Source: an uncultured Oscillospiraceae bacterium (GTDB taxonomy: Bacteria > Bacillota > Clostridia > Oscillospirales > Acutalibacteraceae). From it: 6,229 bases of DNA. This document shows, piece after piece, positions 1 to 5,662 of the stretch (the stretch's first letter is position 1; the number at the start of each line of letters is the position of its first letter). The stretch is from assembly GCA_900555805.1 (NCBI GenBank), contig USMJ01000082.1, positions 1-6,229 of the forward strand. Direction: 5' to 3'. Below the pieces are notes generated by a model that searched no databases, was not told the origin of the DNA, and was given only the letters and a program-made list of their open reading frames with translations. The position numbers and the translations under genes are program-made.

Positions 1-18
1 AAAATATTTAATGATGGG

Positions 19-43
19 CAGACATTGTGCATAACGATGTCTG
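19..43. other. Hairpin at left edge
   Basis: CAGACATTGT at 19-28 pairs with ACGATGTCTG at 34-43, giving a 10-bp stem with one T.G pair and a 5-nt loop. There is no clean T run directly after it on either strand, so I do not call it a terminator. It may be the 3' end of something outside the window or part of the repeat-rich region. Confidence 0.4.
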
Positions 44-58
44 AAAGTCAGATAGAAG

Positions 59-140
59 CCGCAAGTTTTAATCAAACTTCAAGTCTGATCTGCGGCGTCC
101 GTACGGCACTCCGCTCCGCTTGCGCTACGGGAGTACGTAC
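59..140 (+). repeat. Dispersed GC-rich repeat, degenerate copy A
   Basis: This copy shares a 31-nt block (106-136) with the copy at 310-340 at 28 of 31 positions. The block begins GCACTCCGCTCCGCT and ends CGGGAGTAC. Just upstream, the segment ending TGCGGCG at 90-96 resembles the AGCGGCG end of the core of the other copies. The block sits inside an inverted repeat: GTACG (101-105) plus ACTCC pair with GGAGT plus CGTAC (136-140). A hairpin with a conserved interior and different flanks suggests an REP- or MITE-like intergenic element rather than a gene. Confidence 0.55.
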
Positions 141-241
141 CCGACCGCCGTGGGTGAGTTCCTGCGAAATTGAAGTCCCTGCTCGAATGCCCCGCGGCAC
201 TCACCGCCCTGACGGGCGGCTACCGCGCCGCTGTTTTCATC

Positions 242-346
242 TTCACCGCCTTCAACCGAACCCCGACTTTCTGCAAACCGTAAGTCCAATCAGCGGCGAG
301 CTTGCTCGCGCACTCCGCTCCGCTAACGCTTCGGGAGTACACTCGC
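242..346 (+). repeat. Dispersed GC-rich repeat, copy B
   Basis: The 50-nt core at 252-301 (TCAACCGAAC... to ...CAGCGGCGAGC) matches the reverse complement of 4920-4969 at 44 of 50 positions with no gaps. It continues into the 31-nt ACTCC/GGAGT hairpin block shared with copy A, flanked by GCGAG at 296-300 and CTCGC at 342-346. This is the fullest copy in the window and links the other two. It lies outside any gene. Confidence 0.7.
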
Positions 347-499
347 AACCTCGTGCGGCGCACAACGCGCGCCGCCCCAAATCCCTCTCTGACCCCACAT
401 AAATTTCACACAAACCTAATGAAAAACCTGCCTGAATTTTAAAAAATCTTTTAAATCCATTACAAAATAAAAAAATTTTTGACAATTATTAAATTTTTG

Positions 500-528
500 T
501 TGACTTGTTGAAAAAAGTATGTTACAAT
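500..528 (+). promoter_or_regulatory. Sigma-A promoter of the small peptide unit
   Basis: The -35 TTGACT (500-505) and -10 TACAAT (523-528) are separated by exactly 17 bp, with an extended -10 TG at 520-521. Transcription would begin near 535, giving a leader of about 30 nt before the small gene. Each box has one mismatch to consensus, making this the strongest promoter in the window. Confidence 0.85.
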
Positions 529-565
529 TCAATCGTATCAAAAGTTAATTGAAAGGAGAATTACC

Positions 566-664
566 ATGACACTCGGCGAATTCATAGATCTCATAAAGTT
601 GATTTTTAAAACGATTATGGCTATTTTCTCAAAAGACGATAATAAAGACGAGGATAACGCATAA
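566..664 (+). CDS. Small amphipathic peptide, 32 aa, unknown function
   Basis: I do not recognise this gene. ATG follows AAAGGAG with about 8 nt spacing. The gene lies between a near-consensus promoter (500-528) and a rho-independent terminator (687-713), so it appears to be a complete monocistronic unit. The peptide begins MTLGEFIDLIKL. Residues 3-21 are rich in Ile/Leu/Phe/Met interrupted by Asp8, Lys11 and Lys15, the pattern of an amphipathic or membrane-surface helix. Residues 22-32 are hydrophilic and mostly acidic (Asp24, Asp25, Asp28, Glu29, Asp30). There are no Cys residues and no cleavable signal peptide. The hydrophobic segment resembles the helix in the tail of the surface protein encoded downstream at 928. 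Possible roles are a toxin-like or membrane-active peptide, a signalling peptide or a partner of a surface protein; none is established. Coding status is well supported by signals, function is open. Confidence 0.7.
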   Translation: MTLGEFIDLIKLIFKTIMAIFSKDDNKDEDNA

Positions 665-686
665 ATTAGCGATAAAATGAGACTTT

Positions 687-713
687 GCCGCCTGTATGAA
701 TAGGCGGCTTTTT
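687..713 (+). terminator. Rho-independent terminator of the small peptide unit
   Basis: GCCGCCT (687-693) pairs with AGGCGGC (702-708) across an 8-nt loop and is followed by TTTTT. It lies 22 nt after the small gene's stop codon and separates it from the next unit. Confidence 0.85.
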
Positions 714-752
714 CGTTCTGCCCGAAACCGCCCGACCCGTAAACCGACCGCC

Positions 753-776
753 CGGGTTCGATTCGGCGGAAACCCG
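753..776. other. GC-rich inverted repeat between units
   Basis: CGGGTT (753-758) and AACCCG (771-776) form a 6-bp stem with a 12-nt loop in a GC-rich patch after the small unit's terminator. There is no T run and no obvious role. The rest of the gap up to the next promoter contains only AT-rich sequence, including the palindrome TTAAATTTAA at 825-834. Confidence 0.3.
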
Positions 777-856
777 CCCGTACCGCGGCGCAAAAAGAAC
801 ACAACATTGTCATAATGTGGTAAATTAAATTTAATCTTTCTATTTTAAACAAGGTA

Positions 857-885
857 TTGAAATGGCGGCTTTTCCGTGATATTAT
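857..885 (+). promoter_or_regulatory. Sigma-A promoter of the BspA-like gene
   Basis: The -35 TTGAAA (857-862) and -10 TATTAT (880-885) have 17-bp spacing, and TG at 877-878 makes an extended -10. Transcription would start near 892, about 36 nt before the ATG. The AT palindrome at 825-834 and a short ACATT/AATGT inverted repeat near 804-818 lie upstream and might be regulatory. Confidence 0.75.
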
Positions 886-927
886 TGTATACGGAGTAGA
901 GCAAGTCATCAGCGAAGGAGGATATTT

Positions 928-2673
928 ATGAAAAACACTTTAAGAAAAGTACTTGCACTTTTGCTTGTTTTATCGATGCTGTTCGCTTTCTCGTCGGTTT
1001 CCTACGCCGATAACGAGGGCGAAGATCCTGCGCCGGCCGCGGAGCTTGACAAGGGCGAGCTTCTGACGACGAAAGACGGCAGGTTCCAATACTACAAATA
1101 TGTTCTCGAGACTCAGCCGGACGAAGCGACGACCGTTTTCAGCTACATTCTCGAGATCGCCAAATACATAGGAACTGATACCAATGTTACCGTACCCGCG
1201 AAGCTCGATGAGCCCGACGGTTCGGCGTACGCGGTAAGAATCATCGGAACCGAAGCCTTCCTCATGGAGGAGGACACCGACGGCAACCAGCTTCAGCTGA
1301 AGAACGTCGTTCTCCCCGACACGGTCGAGACGATAGGCGTCAGAGCGTTCTGTAACAACAAGAGCCTCATGACTGTCACCATGCCCGACAGCATAAAGAA
1401 GATAGATAGCTTCGCTTTCTATGACTGTAAGTCGCTCGCCGCTATCCATATGCCCGAAAATCTTGAATATATAGGCGACTCGGCTTTCGCAGGCTGCGAC
1501 AAGTTCGCCGGTAACGCTTATATCACGTCCGAGATCGAAAACGACGACGGAAGCTATTCAAACGTCCCGGCTCTCAGACTTCCCAACGGTCTCAAATACA
1601 TCGGCGACAACGCTTTCACGCTCTGCACGAGCCTTATATGCGTTTATATCCCCGACGGTATCACCGAGATATGCACGGGTACTTTCACAAACTGCTATGC
1701 TCTCGAATATGTCGTTATCCCCGAAACGGTCGAAGCTATCGGCGCGGCATTCAACGGAGCGTACATAAATCACAACAACAAGAGCACATATACGCCCAAA
1801 CTCATAATCAGAAATCCGCACTGCAAGATCACTCCGTCGCCCGAGATCGACAAGCACGTTGTCGTTTACGGCGTCAAGTATTCGGCGGTCAACGCTTTCG
1901 CGGACAAGGTCAAATGCAAGTTTGAGCCGATAACCGTCGAGGGTCACACCTATGTCGGCGAGACCACGGCTCCCACCTGCACCGAAAAAGGCTATACGAC
2001 GTACCACTGCGATGACTGCGAAAAGAAAGGCATCGAGCGCGACGACAAGTATGTCACAGACTATGTCGACGCAACAGGCCACGACTACGGCAAATGGTAT
2101 AAGGGTCTCAAGGGCGAAAAGCTGACGGAGGAAGAACTCAAAGATTATGTCGAGCCGACCTGCACCGTAGGCGCAGTCAAGAGCAGAAAGTGCAACACCT
2201 GCTCATACATCGAGATCGGCAGAATCGCTCCTCTCGGCCACAACTTCGTCACTACCACGACGGCGACCTGCACAACCGACGGACGCCTGAGAACATACTG
2301 CACAAGATGCAACACGACGACGGAATACCGCTTCCAGGCGGCTCTCGGCCATGACTGGGACGAAGGCGTAGTCATCTCCGAGTGGGAACAGTGCGTATCG
2401 GACGGCATCGTCATCAAGACCTGTCAGAGAGACGGCTGTCTCGACAAGGACGGCAATCAGACCACGGTAAGAGAAATCACGCCGAAGCACACGGATGCAA
2501 ACAACGACAACAAGTGTGACCTTTGCGGCGCGACGATAGATCCGGTCGAGGACTGCAAGTGCTTCTGCCACGCAAAGTCGGGCTTCAAGGCTTTCTTCTA
2601 TAAGATCCAACTCATAGTCTGGAAGCTGTTCAAGATCTATAAGGTCTGCGACTGCGGAGTAGTTCACTACTGA
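928..2673 (+). CDS. Secreted BspA-like leucine-rich-repeat protein with Cys-rich C-terminal modules
   Basis: This is a 581-residue exported protein, probably cell-surface or extracellular. The start is fixed by AAGGAGG at 915-921, 6 nt before ATG. Residues 1-27 form a signal peptide: Lys/Arg start, long Leu-rich core, likely cleavage after Ser-Tyr-Ala. Residues 100-335 are BspA/LRR_5-type repeats with the pattern [I/L/M]P..[V/I/L]..I...AF..C.SL. Units begin at about 129, 152, 175, 218, 241 and 264, a strict 23-residue period interrupted by an insertion around 194-217. Residues 338-540 hold modules of the type TCT..G...Y.C..C...GH (Cys351/361/364, Cys412/422/425, Cys448/458/461, Cys489/499/504), then a HTDANNDNKCDLCG module at 521-534. 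The tail, 543-581, is CKCFCH, a hydrophobic helix-like stretch (553-570) and CDCGVVHY. There is no LPXTG motif or dockerin. BspA-like proteins are often involved in adhesion, but ligand and function here are unknown. It is monocistronic, with its own promoter and terminator. Confidence 0.9.
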   Translation: MKNTLRKVLALLLVLSMLFAFSSVSYADNEGEDPAPAAELDKGELLTTKDGRFQYYKYVLETQPDEATTVFSYILEIAKYIGTDTNVTVPAKLDEPDGSAYAVRIIGTEAFLMEEDTDGNQLQLKNVVLPDTVETIGVRAFCNNKSLMTVTMPDSIKKIDSFAFYDCKSLAAIHMPENLEYIGDSAFAGCDKFAGNAYITSEIENDDGSYSNVPALRLPNGLKYIGDNAFTLCTSLICVYIPDGITEICTGTFTNCYALEYVVIPETVEAIGAAFNGAYINHNNKSTYTPKLIIRNPHCKITPSPEIDKHVVVYGVKYSAVNAFADKVKCKFEPITVEGHTYVGETTAPTCTEKGYTTYHCDDCEKKGIERDDKYVTDYVDATGHDYGKWYKGLKGEKLTEEELKDYVEPTCTVGAVKSRKCNTCSYIEIGRIAPLGHNFVTTTTATCTTDGRLRTYCTRCNTTTEYRFQAALGHDWDEGVVISEWEQCVSDGIVIKTCQRDGCLDKDGNQTTVREITPKHTDANNDNKCDLCGATIDPVEDCKCFCHAKSGFKAFFYKIQLIVWKLFKIYKVCDCGVVHY

Positions 2674-2688
2674 TATAAATTAAATTCA

Positions 2689-2721
2689 GGAACCTACGGT
2701 TTATCCGTAGGTTCCTTTTTT
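2689..2721 (+). terminator. Rho-independent terminator of the BspA-like gene
   Basis: GGAACCTACGG (2689-2699) pairs perfectly with CCGTAGGTTCC (2705-2715) across a 5-nt loop, followed by six T. It begins 15 nt after the stop codon. Confidence 0.95.
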
Positions 2722-2827
2722 AGTGCTCTGCTCGGTTATACGCCGACGGGCAAAGCACCGCTGATTTGAGGTCTGATTTTTGATGAGAGGTTCGGAGGTA
2801 AAGTGCGGCGGCGAGAACGGTGGCAAG

Positions 2828-2877
2828 AAAAAGGGAAAAGCCTTTCAGGCGTATAACTTATACTCCGAGAGGCTTTT
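2828..2877 (-). terminator. Terminator of the minus-strand operon, possibly bidirectional
   Basis: AAAAGCCT (2836-2843) pairs with AGGCTTTT (2870-2877). An inner stem GTATAA / TTATAC extends it into a long, slightly bulged hairpin. On the minus strand the hairpin is followed by CCC and then TTTTT (2832-2828). It lies 35 nt beyond the CorA stop codon and faces the terminator of the convergent BspA-like gene. Confidence 0.7.
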
Positions 2878-2912
2878 GACGCAGAATTTGTGCCGTTATC
2901 GCCGCCCTGAAA

Positions 2913-3830
2913 TTACCAGAATCTTTTCTTTTTGCATATTATCAGGTTTATCACGACGACCGCAGAACTGACGGCTATGACCATCGGATATCCGTATTTC
3001 CAGTGAAGCTCGGGCATATGCGCGAAATTCATTCCGTACCAGCCGACGATGAGCGACAGCGGAAGAAAGACGGTGGTGACGATGGTCAGGATCTGCATGA
3101 TTCGGTTCTGCTTTATGTCGATCTCCGACTGGAACATGCTCTGAATCTGGGAGCAGTATTCGCGGAGGAACTGAGAGCGTTCGCGAAGTCTTATGACCCG
3201 TTCTTCAAACATTTTAAAAAGAAGCTGTTCGGGCTGGGTGAAGAATCCGTTCTCGTTTTCGTGAAGCTCGCAGGCGACGTCGTCGAGCTGAGAATAATAC
3301 CGAAGCCATGTCATAGTCTCCTTGCGGATCTCGGTCATGGGTACGCTGAACGAGTCGAGACGGTGAGCCAAAACGTCGTCTTCGAGCTGCTGCGCGCGGT
3401 CCTCAAGCTCTTCGAGACGGTGGAGATCCTTGGAGATGAGCTGTTCGAAGAAGTTATAGAGAAACCGACCGACGCTGAAATCGACCCAGCGTTTTTCTTT
3501 TATCATGTGCTTTAAATATGATCTGACGATATTGGTGTCGTCGACTAAAACGACCTTGTTTTTTGTGATGAGGTACCCGCAGCTGAGTGCGCCACCGCTC
3601 TTTCCGGACCGAGGGATCACTAACGTTCCGCATAAACAGTCGGAGCGTACCTCGGCTTTGCAAACTCTGGCGTCCGAAGCGGACGGGGCGTGGTGTAGAG
3701 TCCGTTCAAGTCCCTCGATTTTATCATGCTTTTCCAGTTCCTCCGAAGTCATAACGAGAACGGCGGGCTCGTCGGCGGTCAGCTCCTTATCCGTCGGCAC
3801 GATCGTTTCTTTTAACAGATATTTGTTCAA
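2913..3830 (-). CDS. CorA-family Mg2+/divalent cation transporter
   Basis: This inner-membrane protein of the CorA family normally forms a homopentamer that moves Mg2+ or another divalent cation. With the TTG start it has 305 residues, a normal CorA length. The N-terminal half is a soluble domain, followed by long charged helices (about 120-245). TM1 is at about 247-265, the signature YGMNFAHMPEL at 265-275 includes the Gly-Met-Asn motif, TM2 is at about 281-299, and the tail is KKKRFW. The GTG at 3839 overlaps the AGGAG ribosome binding site (3843-3839) and cannot sensibly be the start; TTG at 3830 lies 8 nt downstream of it. It follows the PLP-enzyme gene by about 20 nt, so it is probably the last gene of a three-gene operon. 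Substrate specificity (Mg2+, Co2+, Zn2+ efflux) cannot be read from the sequence. Confidence 0.9.
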   Translation of the reverse strand: MNKYLLKETIVPTDKELTADEPAVLVMTSEELEKHDKIEGLERTLHHAPSASDARVCKAEVRSDCLCGTLVIPRSGKSGGALSCGYLITKNKVVLVDDTNIVRSYLKHMIKEKRWVDFSVGRFLYNFFEQLISKDLHRLEELEDRAQQLEDDVLAHRLDSFSVPMTEIRKETMTWLRYYSQLDDVACELHENENGFFTQPEQLLFKMFEERVIRLRERSQFLREYCSQIQSMFQSEIDIKQNRIMQILTIVTTVFLPLSLIVGWYGMNFAHMPELHWKYGYPMVIAVSSAVVVINLIICKKKRFW

Positions 3831-3838
3831 GCGTATCA

Positions 3839-3843
3839 CTCCT
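3839..3843 (-). promoter_or_regulatory. Ribosome binding site that decides the CorA start
   Basis: AGGAG on the minus strand, between the PLP-enzyme stop (3850) and the CorA frame. Its last G is the first base of the upstream in-frame GTG, ruling that GTG out. The spacing to TTG at 3830 is 8 nt, which is standard. Confidence 0.7.
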
Positions 3844-3849
3844 GTTAAA

Positions 3850-4884
3850 TCAAAGTTCGGCTATGTCTTTTATCAGTTCGCCGACCGCGCTGTCGGGGGT
3901 CGACCAAGCGGTGCAGAAACGGACGACGCGCCTTCCGTCGGGGAGCGTTCCGTCAGGCTCGAAGATATATTTTTCGGCGAGCTTTTCCGCCTGCTCTTCG
4001 GTGAGTATGACGAACTGCTGATTTGTGAAGCTTTCGATAAACGGCGGAATTCCCTTGGCGGCGAAGGCTTCTTTGATTTTCATAGCCTGTTCGTCCGCGC
4101 GTTTTGTTATTTTGAAGTACGCCCCGGTTTTGAGCAGTGTGTGAAATTGCAGCCCGAGGAGCCAGCCTTTCGCTAAGACGGCGCCGTTTTGTTTCATATA
4201 ACTTTTGAATCGCGGCTTAAGATTATCATTGAGGATAACAAGAGCCTCGCCGAACAAGGCGCCGCACTTTGTACCGCCGAAATAAAAGACATCCGTGAGT
4301 TCGGCAAGGTCTTTCGGCGTGACATCGTTCCTTGATGAGCCGAGACCGTAGCCGAGCCTTGCGCCGTCGACGAAAAGATACATAGAATATTTGTTGCAGA
4401 CCTCTCTGATCGCCTTGAGTTCGGAGAGAGAATAGAGAGTTCCGTATTCGGTCGGGAACGAGATATAGACGAGTTTCGGCTCCGTGAGAAACTCGGGTTC
4501 GCCGCCGTCATAATATTCCGAGGCGCACCGTTCTATCTGCTCTGCGGTTATCTTTCCGTCAGCCGCAGGGAGCTGTAACAGCTTATGGCCCGTGTTTTCG
4601 ACCGAGCCTGTTTCGTGGCGGCTGATGTGTCCCGTTTCGGCGCATATAACGCTCTGGATAGGTCTGAGCGCGGCGGCGGAGACGACAAAGTTCGCCTGCG
4701 TCGCACCGACGAAGAAGTGAATGTCCGCGTCGGGGGAATCCGTAATCTTTCTTATATCATCGGCGGCGAGAGCGCAGAAGTCGTCCGTTCCGTAGCCGGG
4801 GTAAGACTGTTCGCTCGTTTCCTCTATAGCTTTGAGAATGCTCGGATGAGCCGCCATGTTGTAGTCGTTGTTAAATCTGATCAT
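3850..4884 (-). CDS. Threonine-aldolase-family PLP enzyme (beta-eliminating lyase fold)
   Basis: The protein has 344 residues and resembles low-specificity L-threonine aldolase. That family splits L-threonine or L-allo-threonine into glycine and acetaldehyde with pyridoxal phosphate. Family features seen: FNNDYNMAAHPSIL at the N terminus; GYGTDD at 30-35; phosphate-binding-type GATQAN at 60-65; GHISRHETGS at 85-94, with His86 and Glu91 matching the conserved His and Glu of the family; VDGARLG at 172-178 with Asp173 for the pyridine nitrogen; and GGTK at 203-206 with Lys206 as the likely Schiff-base lysine. Length fits the family. The frame stays open upstream to 5001, but AAGGA at 4897-4893 lies 8 nt before ATG at 4884, and the upstream part translates repeat sequence, so the shorter start is correct. 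It probably shares a transcript with the upstream nucleotidase and the downstream CorA gene. The true substrate could be another beta-hydroxy amino acid. Confidence 0.85.
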   Translation of the reverse strand: MIRFNNDYNMAAHPSILKAIEETSEQSYPGYGTDDFCALAADDIRKITDSPDADIHFFVGATQANFVVSAAALRPIQSVICAETGHISRHETGSVENTGHKLLQLPAADGKITAEQIERCASEYYDGGEPEFLTEPKLVYISFPTEYGTLYSLSELKAIREVCNKYSMYLFVDGARLGYGLGSSRNDVTPKDLAELTDVFYFGGTKCGALFGEALVILNDNLKPRFKSYMKQNGAVLAKGWLLGLQFHTLLKTGAYFKITKRADEQAMKIKEAFAAKGIPPFIESFTNQQFVILTEEQAEKLAEKYIFEPDGTLPDGRRVVRFCTAWSTPDSAVGELIKDIAEL

Positions 4885-4919
4885 AGAAATGTTCCTTTCG
4901 ATATGGGGTGGGTGTGTGC

Positions 4920-4969
4920 GCTCGCCGCTGATTGGGCTTACGGCTTGCAGGGAGTTGGTGTTCGGTTGA
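4920..4969 (-). repeat. Dispersed repeat, copy C (inverted relative to copy B)
   Basis: Read on the minus strand, this 50-nt block matches 252-301 at 44 of 50 positions without gaps. It lies in the 117-nt gap between the nucleotidase stop (5002) and the PLP-enzyme ATG (4884). It lacks the ACTCC/GGAGT hairpin block of copies A and B; instead a strong palindrome adjoins its other end. The match near 4961-4980 continues weakly into TTCGCCGC, compared with TTCACCGC in copy B. Confidence 0.75.
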
Positions 4970-4970
4970 T

Positions 4971-5000
4971 TGCGGCGAAGCCGCAGCGGCTGTCGCCGCA
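4971..5000. other. 30-nt near-perfect palindrome inside the operon
   Basis: TGCGGCGA (4971-4978) then AGCCGC (4979-4984) pair with GCGGCT (4986-4991) and TCGCCGCA (4993-5000), leaving one central base and one bulged G at 4992. As RNA it gives a stem of 12 or more G/C-rich pairs one nucleotide beyond the nucleotidase stop codon. No T run follows on either strand, so it is not a classical terminator. It could stabilise the upstream mRNA end, attenuate distal genes, or be the hairpin part of the adjoining repeat. Confidence 0.75.
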
Positions 5001-5001
5001 T

Positions 5002-5571
5002 TCACAGACTCTTTTCTATCCCCTCAACAGCTCGAACAACCGCGTCCCAGTTCGCCGCTCTGACGGCTCTCGTCTCGGCGTTTTTGTTTGCCTTGCTTTC
5101 AAATAGAACGGCATATATTCCTCTGTCTATCGCCGCTTCGCAGTTTTTCGGGAAATCGTCTATGATAACCGAAATGCCCTCGTCGGCGCAGGCTTTTGCT
5201 TTTTCAAATGTACAGATAAGCCTGTCATATTTTATTCCGCCGTTTTCGAGTTCCTGTCTCGTCGTGACATACGGGTCGGTATAAAAGTCCGACGTTCTCG
5301 CGGTTATTATGAAAATTTTATGCCCAAGCTCGCGGAGCCTGTTTATTCCCCATGCGGCGTCGGGTTTGAACGGCGTGTCGGCGACAAGCCTGTCATAATA
5401 TGTCTTGCAGAAATCAAGTTCTCTTTCCTTCCACTCGGGCGGAAGATTTATATATGAAATATCCCTTTCGCGAAGTTCGTTTTCGTCCGCGCCGAAAAAT
5501 TCGGCGACATAGGGAAGAAAATAGTCGAAAGATTCGGTCAGGGTGTCGTCTATATCAACAGCTATATTCAT
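5002..5571 (-). CDS. HAD-superfamily nucleotidase (YqfW / NT5C-like)
   Basis: A 189-residue cytoplasmic phosphatase of the 5'-(deoxy)nucleotidase branch of the HAD superfamily, similar in layout to Bacillus YqfW. Motif I is AVDIDDTLTES with the nucleophile Asp6 and acid/base Asp8. Motif II is FIITAR with Thr90. A motif III lysine is likely Lys124 or Lys126. Motif IV is VIIDDFP with Asp138 and Asp139. The cap is short, between motifs I and II, as expected for this branch. Start: AAAGGAG at 5586-5580, 8 nt before ATG at 5571; the in-frame extension upstream would cross the promoter. It is the first gene of the probable operon with the PLP enzyme and CorA. Expected activity is dephosphorylation of nucleoside monophosphates; the exact substrate is not inferable. 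Confidence 0.85.
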   Translation of the reverse strand: MNIAVDIDDTLTESFDYFLPYVAEFFGADENELRERDISYINLPPEWKERELDFCKTYYDRLVADTPFKPDAAWGINRLRELGHKIFIITARTSDFYTDPYVTTRQELENGGIKYDRLICTFEKAKACADEGISVIIDDFPKNCEAAIDRGIYAVLFESKANKNAETRAVRAANWDAVVRAVEGIEKSL

Positions 5572-5593
5572 ATCCGTCTCTCCTTTCAACTGA

Positions 5594-5622
5594 ATTGTAC
5601 CACAAAGCGGCGAAATAATCCA
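5594..5622 (-). promoter_or_regulatory. Extended -10 promoter of the nucleotidase operon
   Basis: On the minus strand TACAAT (5599-5594) is preceded by TGG, a good extended -10. The -35 position 17 bp away reads TGGATT, only three matches to consensus. The start point would be near 5587, leaving a leader of about 16 nt that begins with the ribosome binding site. No other good promoter is visible between here and the PLP-enzyme gene. Confidence 0.6.
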
Positions 5623-5662
5623 TATGCGACGCGATTTTCCTTTAAGCATTGGTTGCTTTCTT

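Larger units (their letters stand above)
1..499. other. Non-coding left region with repeats, then an AT-rich stretch
   Basis: No credible gene is visible here. Positions 1-58 carry a hairpin, 59-346 two related GC-rich repeat copies, 347-400 GC-rich sequence, and 400-499 a sharply AT-rich stretch leading into the promoter at 500. Open frames crossing this region (for example 25-402 plus and 252-485 minus) lack ribosome binding sites. They are low-complexity Arg/Ser/Ala/Pro translations of the repeats. Inverted repeats include GGTGAGT at 153-159 with ACTCACC at 199-205, and CCGCCC at 204-209 with GGGCGG at 214-219. Confidence 0.6.

Noticed and set aside
25..402. 125-codon plus-strand frame over the repeat region
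   Set aside because: No ribosome binding site; low-complexity Arg/Ser/Ala/Pro translation of repeat copies A and B.
479..484. Perfect TTGACA as an alternative -35 box
   Set aside because: No -10 box at 16-18 bp; the TTGACT at 500 with TACAAT fits far better.
252..485. 77-codon minus-strand frame
   Set aside because: Antisense to repeat copy B and an AT-rich spacer; no ribosome binding site.
928..2673. Long antisense frames inside the BspA-like gene
   Set aside because: They are shadows of the coding strand's codon bias, with no start signals of their own.
2780..2971. 63-codon plus-strand frame after the BspA-like gene
   Set aside because: It crosses the operon terminator hairpin and the 3' end of the CorA gene on the other strand; no supporting signals.
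4885..5001. N-terminal extension of the PLP enzyme to 383 residues
   Set aside because: It translates repeat copy C and has no ribosome binding site; AAGGA and ATG at 4884 match the family N terminus.
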